Below, one piece after another: positions 37,565 to 46,514 of a DNA stretch of 64,000 nucleotides. This stretch comes from Thalassomonas sp. RHCl1 (GTDB lineage: Bacteria > Pseudomonadota > Gammaproteobacteria > Enterobacterales > Alteromonadaceae): contig NZ_CANDNZ010000002.1 in assembly GCF_947387555.1 (NCBI RefSeq), positions 372,001 to 436,000 on the forward strand, written 5' to 3'. The notes beneath the pieces are model-generated. The model did no database searches, had not been told where the DNA came from, and worked only from the letters and a program-made list of their open reading frames with translations. Made by a program: the position numbers and the translations under genes. Positions within the stretch are counted from its first letter, which is position 1; every line of letters starts with the position of its first letter.

Positions 37565-38047
37565 ATGAAAATTGCAGATAAAACCGTTGTCCAGTTTCAT
37601 TACACGTTAAAAGATGAAGCGGGTAAAGAAATCGAGTCTTCAGTGGGCGGGGATCCGCTTGCCTACCTGCACGGTTTTAATAATATGTTGGTGGGGGTTG
37701 AGAAGGCATTAACCGATAAAGCCGCCGGTGATAAGTTTTCTGTCACGCTTCAGCCCGAAGAAGCCTACGGCGAGCGCCAGGAAGATGCTATTCAGCGGGT
37801 ACCGGTTAAACACCTGCAGGGAGCCGATAAATGGCAGCCGGGTATGACTGCCCTGGTGCACACGGAGCAGGGGGAGCGCCAGGTTACGGTTGTTAAAGTA
37901 GGTAAATTTATGGTAACGGTCGATATTAATCCGCCGCTTGCCGGCAAGGTGCTGACCTTTGATTTAGAAGTGCTGGATGTGCGTGAAGCTACAGCTGAAG
38001 AAATTGAACATGGCCATGCCCACGGCGTTGGCGGTCACCAGCACTAA
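37565..38047 (+). CDS. slyD: FKBP-type peptidyl-prolyl isomerase, SlyD-like
   Basis: A 160-residue prolyl isomerase/chaperone. The FKBP core starts MKIADKTVVQFHYTLKDEAG; the inserted-in-flap chaperone domain spans about residues 75-120; and FDLEVLDVREAT ends the fold. The tail HGHAHGVGGHQH is a short His-rich metal-binding tail, as in SlyD, though much shorter than the E. coli one. ATG 37565 is preceded by GGA at 8 bases and matches the family start, so upstream in-frame codons are not used. Confidence 0.9.
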   Translation: MKIADKTVVQFHYTLKDEAGKEIESSVGGDPLAYLHGFNNMLVGVEKALTDKAAGDKFSVTLQPEEAYGERQEDAIQRVPVKHLQGADKWQPGMTALVHTEQGERQVTVVKVGKFMVTVDINPPLAGKVLTFDLEVLDVREATAEEIEHGHAHGVGGHQH

Positions 38048-38074
38048 TTTTTCCATAACATTTTTATTACTTGG

Positions 38075-38098
38075 TGCCGGCTTACCTTCAGGCCGGCA
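38075..38098 (+). terminator. Weak stem-loop after the SlyD-like gene
   Basis: A 7-bp GC-rich stem TGCCGGC / GCCGGCA with a 10-base loop, followed by TCTTATGTTC rather than a clean U-tract. The remaining 240 bases up to the chemoreceptor gene show no further gene or clear promoter. Confidence 0.45.
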
Positions 38099-38335
38099 TC
38101 TTATGTTCATTTGCAGGTTTTGTCCTGCTCTTTTTTCTGCCCTGTGTAAATTTCGTCCCTGTTTTCCCGGGATAATTTTATACTCATTTTAGCTGCTGAC
38201 CCTTATTTATCCGGGGGGCTGGGGAAAGGTTAAGTTTGTCTTTCTAAAAAGAGCATCTACACTTAAGTCACTTGAAAAGTAATTCATTAAAACTGGTTCT
38301 TAAGGATAATTCTTCTTAACTGGCAGTCGTTAACA

Positions 38336-39958
38336 ATGAAAAGCATCTCAGTAAAAAATAAGCTTTATGTCTTCTCTTTTGTCGTAACCCTCTTTTTTGT
38401 CATCATAGGTTATTCCGGGATCAACCTTACCGGCCAGGTAGCACAATCCACCTCGGTTATCTTTAAGGAAAGCACTATCCCCTTAGCCAAACTGCAAAAT
38501 ATCCGCAGTATGATTTGGAATGTCTACTACCGGCTTATCGTCCATGCCAGTACTTTTGAAGATGAAACCATGACTCAGATGCAGGCGGAAATAACCGATC
38601 TTTCCGCTCAGATAGAAAAAGGCTTGCTCGGTGTTGGAAAAATCGATGCTGCCAGTAAAAAAGCCAGTCAAAAAATCCTTGGTTTGTGGCAGCCTTTTAT
38701 TACCGATATTGGTTTGCAGGCCATAGATATGAGCAGTAATTTTGCCAAGGAAGATGCCATGAACAAGCTGCTTGATACCGGTAATGAGCAGTTTCAGGCA
38801 TTGCTACAGGTACTGGAGCAGGAAATAGCTAAAATTGACAAGCAAACCATGGTTAACTTAGATACTTCAACACAAGATATTCAAGAAGATGCCATCACCC
38901 AGTCTATCCTTTACACCTTGGTGTTAGGCGCCATCGTTATTTCCACCTCTTATTTTATTATCCGCTCTATCGTTTCGCCGTTGGTGTTAATGAAGGATGC
39001 GGCCCAAAATGCGGCGGAGCATTCAGATCTTAAGGTCAGGGTCAATTATGATAAATCCGATGAAGTGGGCTTTGCGGTTGAAGCTTTTAATTCCATGCTC
39101 GGGCATTTTTCTACCGCCTTGAAAAATATAGAAGACACCGCCAGCTTGCAGCTGGGGGAGTCGCTGAAAATGTCTGAAGTCACCGAAGACAACAAAACCG
39201 GCATCCTGGAGCAAAGCCAGGAAATTAATATGGTAGCGACCTCAGTCACCGAGATTTCCGCCTCCATTAATGAAGTAAAACGCCACGCCAAAGAAGCCGA
39301 AGAAGCCGCCAATGATGCCATGAATAATGTCAAAGACGGTACTAAGGTGGTGGGGCAAACTATCGAAGAAATCCATTCTTTGGCGGACAATGCCAAAACC
39401 ACTTCCAACGTATTAAGCACCCTGGAGCAGGAAGGGGAAAATGTCGGTAAAATGCTTAATGTGATCCGCGATATTGCCGACCAGACCAATTTATTGGCAT
39501 TAAATGCCGCCATTGAAGCGGCCCGTGCCGGTGATATGGGGCGGGGATTTGCCGTGGTGGCGGATGAAGTCAGGACCCTGGCGCAGCGCACACAAAATTC
39601 CACCGGAGAAATTGAAAGTATGATCAATCATTTTCAGGCCGGAACCAATCAGGCAATAGAAGTGATCCAGGTCAGTATAGAGCAGACAAAAAGTTCGGTG
39701 GAAGTCGCCAATAAAGCAGGAGAGTCATTAAATCAAATAGTTGAAGCGGTCAATGTGATCCAGACCATGAATTCTGAAATTGCCCACGCCTCAGCGGAGC
39801 AGGCCCTGGCCATTGACAATGTCAATGAAAGTACTGAAAGGATACAACACATCGCCAGCACAGTCATCGAAAGCTCGGAAACGACAGTGACTTCATGTCG
39901 CAGTGTTACCGATATGGCACAGCAGGTTAAAGAAATGGTATCTCAATTTAAAGTATGA
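38336..39958 (+). CDS. Methyl-accepting chemotaxis protein (4-helix-bundle type)
   Basis: A 540-residue chemoreceptor. TM1 is at about residues 11-30. The periplasmic domain (about 32-195) looks like the 4HB_MCP family. TM2 is near 196-215 ([15 protein letters not shown]), HAMP near 217-270, and the signalling domain carries the conserved hairpin [32 protein letters not shown]. Methylation helices with Gln/Glu pairs surround it. Only 18 bases separate it from a Tat-exported binding-protein gene, which suggests that the binding protein carries the ligand to this receptor. Confidence 0.93.
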   Translation: MKSISVKNKLYVFSFVVTLFFVIIGYSGINLTGQVAQSTSVIFKESTIPLAKLQNIRSMIWNVYYRLIVHASTFEDETMTQMQAEITDLSAQIEKGLLGVGKIDAASKKASQKILGLWQPFITDIGLQAIDMSSNFAKEDAMNKLLDTGNEQFQALLQVLEQEIAKIDKQTMVNLDTSTQDIQEDAITQSILYTLVLGAIVISTSYFIIRSIVSPLVLMKDAAQNAAEHSDLKVRVNYDKSDEVGFAVEAFNSMLGHFSTALKNIEDTASLQLGESLKMSEVTEDNKTGILEQSQEINMVATSVTEISASINEVKRHAKEAEEAANDAMNNVKDGTKVVGQTIEEIHSLADNAKTTSNVLSTLEQEGENVGKMLNVIRDIADQTNLLALNAAIEAARAGDMGRGFAVVADEVRTLAQRTQNSTGEIESMINHFQAGTNQAIEVIQVSIEQTKSSVEVANKAGESLNQIVEAVNVIQTMNSEIAHASAEQALAIDNVNESTERIQHIASTVIESSETTVTSCRSVTDMAQQVKEMVSQFKV

Positions 39959-39976
39959 CATTTTTGGAGGCTTCCC

Positions 39977-41260
39977 ATGAGTATTACCCGTCGCAGATTC
40001 GTACGCAACTGTTCAGCGGCCGCCCTGGCATTGGCACTGCCTTATCCTGTTTGTTTTGCCAGGCCGGCGCCGTCCTCGGATGAAATTCGCATCGGTTTAG
40101 TGCTTTCCTCCACCGGGTTTATGGGCATAGTGGAGCCCTATCAAATAGCGGTTTTGCTGATGGCGATTGAGGAAGTTAACAGCAAAGGCGGCATCAATGG
40201 TAAGAAAGTGGTACCTGTGATGCGCGATCCCGCCAGTAACTGGGGAAATTATGCCAAACAGGCAAAGGAGTTGGTGGAAAGCGGGGTGTCTATTTTCCAT
40301 TCCTGTTATACCTCGGCCAGCCGAGAAGCGTTATTGCCCATTATTCAAAAAGCCAACGGTTTATTGTTCTACCCGACTTATTATGAAGGCCGGGAATGCA
40401 CCGACAATATGATCATGACCGGCTCATGTCCTAACCAGCAGGTGGATAACTCAGTCCCCTGGATGATTAAACGCTCGGGAAAAAATATTTATTTGATCGG
40501 CTCAAACTACATTTATCCCCGTACCATGAACAAAGCCGCAAAATATGCAATATCTGCCAATGGCGGCAAAGTGGTGGGGGAAAAATATGTTGACTTGAAT
40601 GTGACTACTACCGCCGGATACACAGATATCGTTAAAGATATTAAAGCGAAAAAGCCCGACTGGGTATTATCCAATGTCGTTGGCGCTTCCGGCGATGCCT
40701 TTATGCAGGAATATACCAAACAGGGACTTAACAGCACCAATATGCCTATTTTATCTTACCCTATGACGGAGCCGGAAGTGTTATCCGCCGGCATTAAAAA
40801 CTGTGTCGGTCACTATACCTCCTTTACTTATTTTCAAACCGTCGATTCAGTCGAGAATAAAGCCTTTGTTTCTAAATTTAAAAGCTTCCTTGAAGCGAAT
40901 AAAAAACAGTTTCCGTTGCCGGCGGTGACTTCCGGGGTGATGCAGGCGGCCTATAGCGGCTTTTTAATGTTTGCCAAAGCGGCACAAATGAGCAAAAGTT
41001 TTGATCCCGCTGCTCTGGTTAATGCGTGTAAGGGCATGGAAATCAATGCCCCCGAAGGCAAGGTCAGGGTTAACAGTAACAACCTACATACGGCATTAAG
41101 GCCCAGGATAGGGCGGGTAAATGATGCCGGGTTATTCGACATTCTCGATGAATCGGCCAATTTGGTTGAGCCCATGGTTTTTAATCCTAAGATAGACCCG
41201 GGTAAAACCTGTGAAAATGGTGGTGAGTACTACATCAAAGGAAGAAGGGTGCCAACTTAG
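39977..41260 (+). CDS. Tat-exported urea/short-chain-amide type binding protein
   Basis: A 427-residue periplasmic protein of the UrtA/FmdD/AmiC-like Peripla_BP_5 family. The twin-arginine signal TRRRFVRN and following hydrophobic stretch end near residue 29. Family segments: IGLVLSSTGFMGIVEPYQIAVLLMAIEEVN, FHSCYTSASREALLP, LLFYPTYYEGRECTDNMIMTG, SNYIYPRTMNKAA. GGAGG precedes the ATG. No permease or ATPase gene follows, so with the upstream chemoreceptor it probably serves ligand sensing rather than uptake. The actual ligand is not deducible. Confidence 0.88.
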   Translation: MSITRRRFVRNCSAAALALALPYPVCFARPAPSSDEIRIGLVLSSTGFMGIVEPYQIAVLLMAIEEVNSKGGINGKKVVPVMRDPASNWGNYAKQAKELVESGVSIFHSCYTSASREALLPIIQKANGLLFYPTYYEGRECTDNMIMTGSCPNQQVDNSVPWMIKRSGKNIYLIGSNYIYPRTMNKAAKYAISANGGKVVGEKYVDLNVTTTAGYTDIVKDIKAKKPDWVLSNVVGASGDAFMQEYTKQGLNSTNMPILSYPMTEPEVLSAGIKNCVGHYTSFTYFQTVDSVENKAFVSKFKSFLEANKKQFPLPAVTSGVMQAAYSGFLMFAKAAQMSKSFDPAALVNACKGMEINAPEGKVRVNSNNLHTALRPRIGRVNDAGLFDILDESANLVEPMVFNPKIDPGKTCENGGEYYIKGRRVPT

Positions 41261-41588
41261 CTATTCAGCAGAAGAGCTGCGCTGAAAATGGCAATTATGC
41301 TTGATATTCAGGGGAATAAAGATGTGAACGTACTTATCTTGGACTATGTTTGTATAAAAGGTGGTAGAGCTTAACGAGTAAAAAATATATTGAAGGTATA
41401 CAGCTTAAACGTGTAGTAAGTCGTACAGAAAACGGTAAATCCTAGCTTGTAGTAAGTCGTAATAAAAAGTGATGCAACTAACTTTGTAGTAAGTCGTAAT
41501 AAAAATACTGAAAAACTTATTTCGCAGTGAGTCGTAATAATAATGCGGTAAAACTTAATTTAGGTAATTTTTGGAGAGGACTTAATAT
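41261..41588 (+). other. Intergenic region of 328 bases before the porin gene
   Basis: No gene is visible. The right half holds the four-unit repeat array at 41412-41560, and a GGAGAGG ribosome binding site for the porin lies at its end. I could not place a convincing promoter. Confidence 0.6.
41412..41560 (+). repeat. Tandem array of four 36-38-base degenerate repeats
   Basis: Units begin at 41412, 41448, 41485 and 41523. Each starts with TGTAGTAAGTCGTA (the fourth is CGCAGTGAGTCGTA) followed by AATAAAAA-like sequence, then a diverged filler ending in AACTTA-like bases. The spacing is regular at 36, 37 and 38 bases. The array ends about 30 bases before the porin ATG, so it lies in the promoter or 5' UTR of that gene. 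Confidence 0.8.
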
Positions 41589-42521
41589 ATGAGAGCATAT
41601 ACGTGTTTAACCTTATCAAGCCTGGCATTAATTTCAGCGCAAACCCTTGCGGCAACACATGATCCGATTTCGTTTTCGGGTTACCTGGATGCTTCATTTG
41701 TTTCAGAAGATGTTGATGATAACACCGAAGATGATTTTACCCTGGATGCGCTGGAATTAAGGTTTTTATATCAGGGAAAGGATAACTTAAGTGTTGTGGC
41801 GCATGTTCGCGGCAGCAGTGACGAAGACTTTGAACTGGAACAGGCCCACCTTAATTACCAGGTGAATAAAAACCTCAATATTGTTGCCGGTAAATTCTTG
41901 AGTATCCAGGGCTGGGAAGCCTTTCACGCTCCTGACTTATATCAGTTCTCTACGTCCGCAACTTTGGTATACCCCGGCATGATGAATGGCGCCAGCGTAA
42001 CCTACAGTAATGATGATTTTACCTTTCACGGCGCAATAGTCGCCAGTGCCTGGGACTCCAAAGATACGGAAACGGATGATAATGCCTACGACTTTGCGGT
42101 TAAGGTGAAATCTATTCCCGACGTGACCATCCATCTGGGTTATACCACAGAAGAAATAGCCAATTATGATCAGGCGCTGACTAACCTCTGGGCCAGCTAT
42201 AGTAAAAATGGCCTGACCCTGGCGGCGGAATATAATCATCTGGAAGATTGGGGCGGCAAAGATTATGAAGGGGATGGTTGGCTGGTAATGGCAAATTATG
42301 AATTTACCAGCAAAATAGGCCTGACATTAAGGACCAGTGCCCTGGAAGTTGAAAATGATGCCGACTTTGACATCACGGACATTGAAAAATGGACCATTTC
42401 ACCTTCTTATAAAGTGTCTGATGACTTACTGCTTGTTTTTGAATATTCCGAAACAGAAAATAACTTGTTATCTAATGGTGATTCTGACTTATTTGCTATT
42501 GAAGCTATCGTGACTTTTTAA
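41589..42521 (+). CDS. Outer-membrane beta-barrel porin
   Basis: A 310-residue protein with a signal peptide (MRAYTCLTLSSLALISAQTLAA), alternating amphipathic strands, many Asp/Glu/Asn-rich turns and a C-terminal Phe (IVTF), the recognition signal for the BAM complex. It resembles the putative OmpL-like/porin-2 families in being acidic and about 290 residues mature. The substrate is unknown. It lies downstream of the chemoreceptor-binding protein pair and could supply the same ligand, which is inference. The unusual repeat array in its leader suggests specific regulation. Confidence 0.85.
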   Translation: MRAYTCLTLSSLALISAQTLAATHDPISFSGYLDASFVSEDVDDNTEDDFTLDALELRFLYQGKDNLSVVAHVRGSSDEDFELEQAHLNYQVNKNLNIVAGKFLSIQGWEAFHAPDLYQFSTSATLVYPGMMNGASVTYSNDDFTFHGAIVASAWDSKDTETDDNAYDFAVKVKSIPDVTIHLGYTTEEIANYDQALTNLWASYSKNGLTLAAEYNHLEDWGGKDYEGDGWLVMANYEFTSKIGLTLRTSALEVENDADFDITDIEKWTISPSYKVSDDLLLVFEYSETENNLLSNGDSDLFAIEAIVTF

Positions 42522-42565
42522 ATAGATTTATCGGCTCTGCTGCTGGTTTAAGCCATAGCCGGAGG

Positions 42566-42617
42566 CAGGGGAAGAGGAATTTCGATATTAACTTGTCGAT
42601 ATTCTTCTTTGCCCCTG
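42566..42617. terminator. Long imperfect stem-loop between convergent genes
   Basis: CAGGGGAAGA ... (42566) pairs with ... TCTTTGCCCCTG (to 42617) with internal mismatches. It lies between the porin gene and a convergent small gene, and probably ends transcription in both directions. Confidence 0.55.
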
Positions 42618-42626
42618 TGCATATTG

Positions 42627-42839
42627 TCAGACGATCACATCAATAGTGCGTGCATTTCTTTCCTGTGCGGCAATTCGGTTTTCTTCCTCTCTTTCCCTTT
42701 GCTGCACCTGAGCTTGTTGTCTTTGTTGCTGTAATGCTTCCTGTTCGCGGCGCTCTTGTGCGGCCCGCTCTGTTTGCTGTTGACGCTCGGTTGGGGTGAC
42801 AGATAATTGTGTTTGAACACGATTGATTGAAATAGCCAT
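42627..42839 (-). CDS. Small Gln/Arg/Glu-rich hypothetical protein
   Basis: A 70-residue protein starting MAISINRVQTQLSV. Residues about 17-60 are almost entirely Gln, Arg, Glu and Ala, which predicts a single charged helix or coiled coil; the end is RTIDVIV. No signal peptide or membrane segment. GGGAG lies six bases before ATG 42839, which supports translation. The function is unknown to me. Confidence 0.6.
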   Translation of the reverse strand: MAISINRVQTQLSVTPTERQQQTERAAQERREQEALQQQRQQAQVQQREREEENRIAAQERNARTIDVIV

Positions 42840-43016
42840 ATTAGCTCCCGTGCATTTAAGCCGTCGTTAACTCACGGTAATCTAAGTATAGTATCAATGT
42901 CGCAGGTAAGTAGGGGACAGGGCCGTTGGCAAGCTAAGCTATTGATTGACGGCTTATGCCCAGAAAAGCATGTTTGGCTTTGCTCCAATACCGGGAGCAA
43001 CAAATTTATTGCTGGA

Positions 43017-43046
43017 AAAGAAAAAGCCGCCTTGAAGGCGGCTTTT
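43017..43046 (-). terminator. Terminator of tRNA-Val copy 1
   Basis: On the minus strand, AAAAGCCGCC / GGCGGCTTTT forms a 10-bp stem with a 5-base loop and runs into TTTTTCTTTT. It lies just after the tRNA 3' end. Confidence 0.88.
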
Positions 43047-43052
43047 GCTATA

Positions 43053-43129
43053 TGGTGGGTGCGACTGAATTCGAATCAGCGACCTCATCGATGTCAACGA
43101 TGCGCTCTAACCAACTGAGCTACGCTCCC
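43053..43129 (-). tRNA. tRNA-Val, anticodon GAC (copy 1)
   Basis: A 77-base tRNA, including an encoded CCA end. The acceptor stem GGGAGCG pairs with the 3' side CGCACCC with a non-canonical position; the D arm contains GCTCAGTTGGTTAGAGC; the anticodon arm is CATCG-TTGACAT-CGATG with anticodon GAC; the T loop is TTCGAAT. It reads GUC and GUU codons. It is identical to the copy at 43645-43721. Confidence 0.96.
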
Positions 43130-43225
43130 AAAATTCTGTGCAATTCGCTTAATTTAAGCTGGATGCGAATCCATAAGGAGGGACTAGATAAGTTCTGCTA
43201 TATCTTTGCCTCTCAACGGGGCGCT

Positions 43226-43254
43226 ATACTAGCGATCTGTTTTCCCTGTTGCAA
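43226..43254 (-). promoter_or_regulatory. Sigma-70 promoter of tRNA-Val copy 1
   Basis: Minus strand TTGCAA (-35), 17-base spacer, TAGTAT (-10), then the GC-rich discriminator GCGCCCCG, as in stringently controlled stable-RNA promoters. The same block recurs at 43806-43834. Confidence 0.8.
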
Positions 43255-43612
43255 GCCTTTTTCTAAAAATAACATTAAATTAATGCTACTTTGCTTGTTA
43301 AATCAACACGCTGCATTTAATTTGAACGATTGCCAGCGTTTCATTCGCTGCCTTGTATCTGTTATTGGCGGATGACGGTTGTGATGTATTTGGCGAACGG
43401 ACGACTGCAACATATAGGCGCAAGATGTTAAGGCACCAGGGCTGTTAAATGTAAAAGTTAATATGGCAGGATAGCTCTCATTAGCCAGTATTGTCATTGG
43501 TTTTTTATTGAATATTCATGACGGGTTGAAAAAGCAGCTTAACAATAATGCTTCATTAAGCGGTGAGGGAAGACTTTTTGCTGTAACTGAGCTTTTTGGG
43601 GGCAGAAAGAAA
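43255..43612. other. Spacer between the two tRNA-Val units, no gene seen
   Basis: About 358 bases without a supportable gene. The part next to the promoter (TTGCTTGTTAAATCAACACG-like sequence) resembles the sequence upstream of copy 2, so the duplication that made the second tRNA probably extended into it. Confidence 0.6.
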
Positions 43613-43636
43613 AATAGCCGCCCTAAGGCAGCTATT
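43613..43636 (-). terminator. Terminator of tRNA-Val copy 2
   Basis: On the minus strand, AATAGCTGCC / GGCGGCTATT forms a stem of ten pairs with one mismatch and a 4-base loop, followed by TTTTCTTTCT. It is a diverged version of the copy 1 terminator. Confidence 0.75.
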
Positions 43637-43644
43637 CTTATATA

Positions 43645-43721
43645 TGGTGGGTGCGACTGAATTCGAATCAGCGACCTCATCGATGTCAACGATGCGCTCT
43701 AACCAACTGAGCTACGCTCCC
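43645..43721 (-). tRNA. tRNA-Val, anticodon GAC (copy 2)
   Basis: Identical in all 77 bases to the copy at 43053-43129, with its own promoter (43806-43834) and terminator (43613-43636). The two are independent transcription units rather than one array. Confidence 0.96.
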
Positions 43722-43805
43722 AGAATTTTTTGTGCAATTATCGAGAGTCTATTCTTATCTTAATTAAGAAATACTTTAAACATCTCTTTGCCTCAACGGG
43801 GCGCT

Positions 43806-43834
43806 ATACTAGCGATCTGTTTTTGTTGTTGCAA
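43806..43834 (-). promoter_or_regulatory. Sigma-70 promoter of tRNA-Val copy 2
   Basis: Same arrangement as copy 1: TTGCAA, a 17-base spacer, TAGTAT and a GCGCCCCG discriminator. The block is nearly identical between the copies over about 50 bases. Confidence 0.8.
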
Positions 43835-43901
43835 GTACTTTTATGCAGATTTTCTTAAACCAACAACTGTTTGCCTGTTAAAGCAACAAACCGTGTTTAT
43901 T

Positions 43902-45269
43902 TTAAACACATGATGTCCGTTCAAACCGCTGTTGTACTATACGCAGCCGCCAAGCCAGGAAAAATGCTGCGGTGGTTAATCCTGAAATAAAGCCAATCCA
44001 GAAGCCATAAGCGCCGATGGCAGGCATTAACCAGTCGGTGACTCCCAGGATTAATCCTAAACTCAGGCCGATTAGCCAATAGGCGACAAAGGTGATCACT
44101 AAAATTGATTTGGTGTCTTTATAACCGCGTAACGCCCCGGCGGATATCACTTGGATAGCATCTGAGAACTGAAATAATGCCGCTAAAAACATTAAGCTGG
44201 CGGCCAACTCGATAACTTTAGTGTCTGTGGTATAGATAGTGGCAATCTGGGTTTTAAAAATAAGGGTCAGGGCTGCGGTGAATAAAGCGATCATCAAGCC
44301 CAAGATCACCGAATAGCGGCAGATGGTTTTTGCTTGCTGGTAATCTTTATTACCGACGGCAAACCCGACCTTAATGGTAACCGCCAGTGCCAGGCTTAAA
44401 GGCACCATAAACACCAGGCCGGAAAAGTTAATGGCTATCTGATGGCTGGCGACCACGTTAGCGCCAAAAGGAGCCAGGATCACAGCAACCACGGCAAATA
44501 AGCTCACTTCAAATAATAAAGACAGGGCGATGGGGACACCCAGGGCGAGAATGCCTTTAATTTCCGACCACTGGGGCCAGTAAAATTGTTTAAACAGTGG
44601 TGCGTGTCTTAATTTTTTAGAGACTAGAATGTAGATCAGCATACTGAAGAACATCACCCAGTAAACAATGGCGGTGGCGATGCCGCAACCGGCGCCGCCT
44701 AATGCCGGCATACCCAGCTCTCCATAAATAAAGATATAGTTAGCGGGGATATTGATCACTAGGCCGATAATACTGATGATCATGGTGGGTTTAGTATGGG
44801 ACAAACCTTCGGAATAATTTCTCAGTACTAAATATAAACAAAAACCCGGGCCGCCCCAGATGATGTAACCCAGGTAGTCAAACATCAGTTGTTTTAAGTT
44901 AGCTTCCAGTGTGACCAGAGGATAAAGATAAGGGGCTACCAGGAAGTACAAGAAGATCAAAGATAAGCCTAATATCAGGGCTATCCACCCGGTTTGAAAG
45001 CTTGCTTTGGCAACCTGGTGATATTTATTTGCCCCGGCAAGTTGGGAGACTATGGTGGCCAGCGCCATGATCAGGCCATAAATGGTTAAAATCAAAGGTA
45101 ACCAGACACTGCTGGCCACAGCCACGGCTGCCATATCGGTTGCGCTGACGCGCCCGGCCATTACGGTATCGGAAAACCCCATTAAATTCTGGATAAGTTG
45201 GGCAATTAAAATAGGGTAGGCCAGTTTAAGCAGGCTTTTACTTTGTTCGAGGAAATTATTTAAATTCAT
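43902..45269 (-). CDS. MATE-family multidrug/sodium antiporter (NorM-like)
   Basis: A 455-residue inner-membrane protein with 12 predicted helices in two homologous halves, starting LLKLAYPILIAQLIQNLMGFSDTVMAGRVSATDMAAVA, the classic NorM/MdtK beginning. It exports cationic drugs or metabolites against Na+ or H+. It is divergent from riboflavin synthase across 70 bases, the same neighbourhood as mdtK-ribC in E. coli, which supports orthology with that group. Confidence 0.93.
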   Translation of the reverse strand: MNLNNFLEQSKSLLKLAYPILIAQLIQNLMGFSDTVMAGRVSATDMAAVAVASSVWLPLILTIYGLIMALATIVSQLAGANKYHQVAKASFQTGWIALILGLSLIFLYFLVAPYLYPLVTLEANLKQLMFDYLGYIIWGGPGFCLYLVLRNYSEGLSHTKPTMIISIIGLVINIPANYIFIYGELGMPALGGAGCGIATAIVYWVMFFSMLIYILVSKKLRHAPLFKQFYWPQWSEIKGILALGVPIALSLLFEVSLFAVVAVILAPFGANVVASHQIAINFSGLVFMVPLSLALAVTIKVGFAVGNKDYQQAKTICRYSVILGLMIALFTAALTLIFKTQIATIYTTDTKVIELAASLMFLAALFQFSDAIQVISAGALRGYKDTKSILVITFVAYWLIGLSLGLILGVTDWLMPAIGAYGFWIGFISGLTTAAFFLAWRLRIVQQRFERTSCV

Positions 45270-45339
45270 TCGGGTACTTATTACGAGGACTTGAGTTTGT
45301 TAATATGACGCTTTACTGATTTAACCTGACGGATAATAT

Positions 45340-45957
45340 ATGTTTACGGGCATAGTGCAATCACAAGCTGAAGTTTTAGCAATAAAAACAGAAAATAATT
45401 TATGTCGTTTAACGCTTGCTGTAGAGCCAAAAAATATAGATCAGCTTGAACTTGGCGCCAGTATCGCAGTTAACGGTGTTTGTTTAACTGTGGTGGAATT
45501 TGCCCCTTTGGATGAAAATCGCGCCTATATCAGTTTTGATGTTATCGATGAAAGTTTAGCGGTAACAAATCTTGGGGCGTTAACCCTCAATGGCCTGGTC
45601 AATATTGAGCGCTCTTTAAAAGTCGGGGATGAGCTTGGCGGGCATATGGTCAGTGGCCATGTCCATTGCCAGGCACAGTTAATCGAAAATCATGTGACCT
45701 CAAGCAATTGTCGGTTGGTTTTTTCTTGTTCGCCCAACTGGATGAAGTATATCCTGCCCAAAGGTTTTATTGCCATAAATGGCATCAGTTTAACCTTGGG
45801 GGAAGTGGTTGATAATCAATTTAGCGTGCACCTTATTCCGGAAACCCTGGCCCGGACTAACCTAAGCCGGTTGTCCATTAACGACAAGGTGAATCTGGAG
45901 TTTGACCAACAAACCATTACAATAGTGTCAACACTGGAGCGAATGAACCTGGTCTGA
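45340..45957 (+). CDS. ribE: Riboflavin synthase, alpha subunit
   Basis: A 205-residue enzyme that dismutates two 6,7-dimethyl-8-ribityllumazines into riboflavin. The start MFTGIVQSQAEV, the two lumazine-binding repeats (IAVNGVCLTVVEF near residues 45-57 and IAINGISLTLGEVV near 145-158) and GGHMVSGHVH are diagnostic. It is called ribC in E. coli and ribE in many other genomes. No FMN riboswitch is visible in the 70-base leader. Confidence 0.95.
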   Translation: MFTGIVQSQAEVLAIKTENNLCRLTLAVEPKNIDQLELGASIAVNGVCLTVVEFAPLDENRAYISFDVIDESLAVTNLGALTLNGLVNIERSLKVGDELGGHMVSGHVHCQAQLIENHVTSSNCRLVFSCSPNWMKYILPKGFIAINGISLTLGEVVDNQFSVHLIPETLARTNLSRLSINDKVNLEFDQQTITIVSTLERMNLV

Positions 45958-46165
45958 ATTCAGTATGTTGACAAGGGAACTAAGCTGGATGACACATCAT
46001 CTGTGAGTGTTATCTGCGAACGTCTTGATCCGGTAAAAATTAACTGAGTACCTCTGCCTTGATTGAAACCCTGCGGCAGTGAAAAAGGCTGATTGAATGA
46101 TTTACCAGCTTTTATTTGCTGTTCAGCTATTGATAAGCCAATCTAGGTGAATATGGTAGCAGCCG

Positions 46166-46372
46166 TTAAAATACCTGTTCATCATCGCTGTCTACAGCCA
46201 GCTGAATTTTTTGCCGGTATTCGTCTATATGCAAGTTAAAATGAATATCGCTGCAGCAGGCGGGACATTCATCATAATAATCTTGATCACCTGAAGTGGT
46301 ATCTAATGTGACATGCAGGTGATGGCCGCAATGCGGACAACGAATGCGTTGTTCGGTAATATCCTGGAGCAT
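46166..46372 (-). CDS. CPXCG-motif cysteine-rich zinc-ribbon protein
   Basis: A 68-residue protein starting MLQDITEQRIRCPHCG, with two CxxC pairs (CPHCG near residue 12 and CPACC near 42) that should form a zinc ribbon; the tail is acidic. It belongs to the small CPXCG-containing family of unknown function. ATG 46372 is chosen because GGGAGG lies immediately upstream; a TTG 24 bases earlier would include that site in the coding region. Confidence 0.82.
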   Translation of the reverse strand: MLQDITEQRIRCPHCGHHLHVTLDTTSGDQDYYDECPACCSDIHFNLHIDEYRQKIQLAVDSDDEQVF

Positions 46373-46514
46373 GATGCCTCCCAGATTTAACGCCAAAAAG
46401 AGTAAGACATGAGATCCTCAATACAAGGTGTAATGATTCATATCGTTTGTAATGGATAACTCAATTTAGCCATTAACTTTATCTCATTATGAACGGTTTT
46501 ACCCAAAGTGCGAG

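Noticed and set aside
38220-38335. FliA (sigma-28) promoter upstream of the chemoreceptor gene
   Set aside because: TTAAGTTT resembles the -35 but nothing like GCCGATAA occurs at the required spacing.
41412-41560. Tandem repeats that could be taken for a small CRISPR array
   Set aside because: The conserved head is only 14 bases, the fillers are related to each other rather than unique spacers, there are no cas genes, and the array lies in a porin leader.
43303-43497. Open frame of 64 codons between the tRNA genes
   Set aside because: No ribosome binding site, no recognisable protein features, and it lies in a duplicated noncoding spacer.
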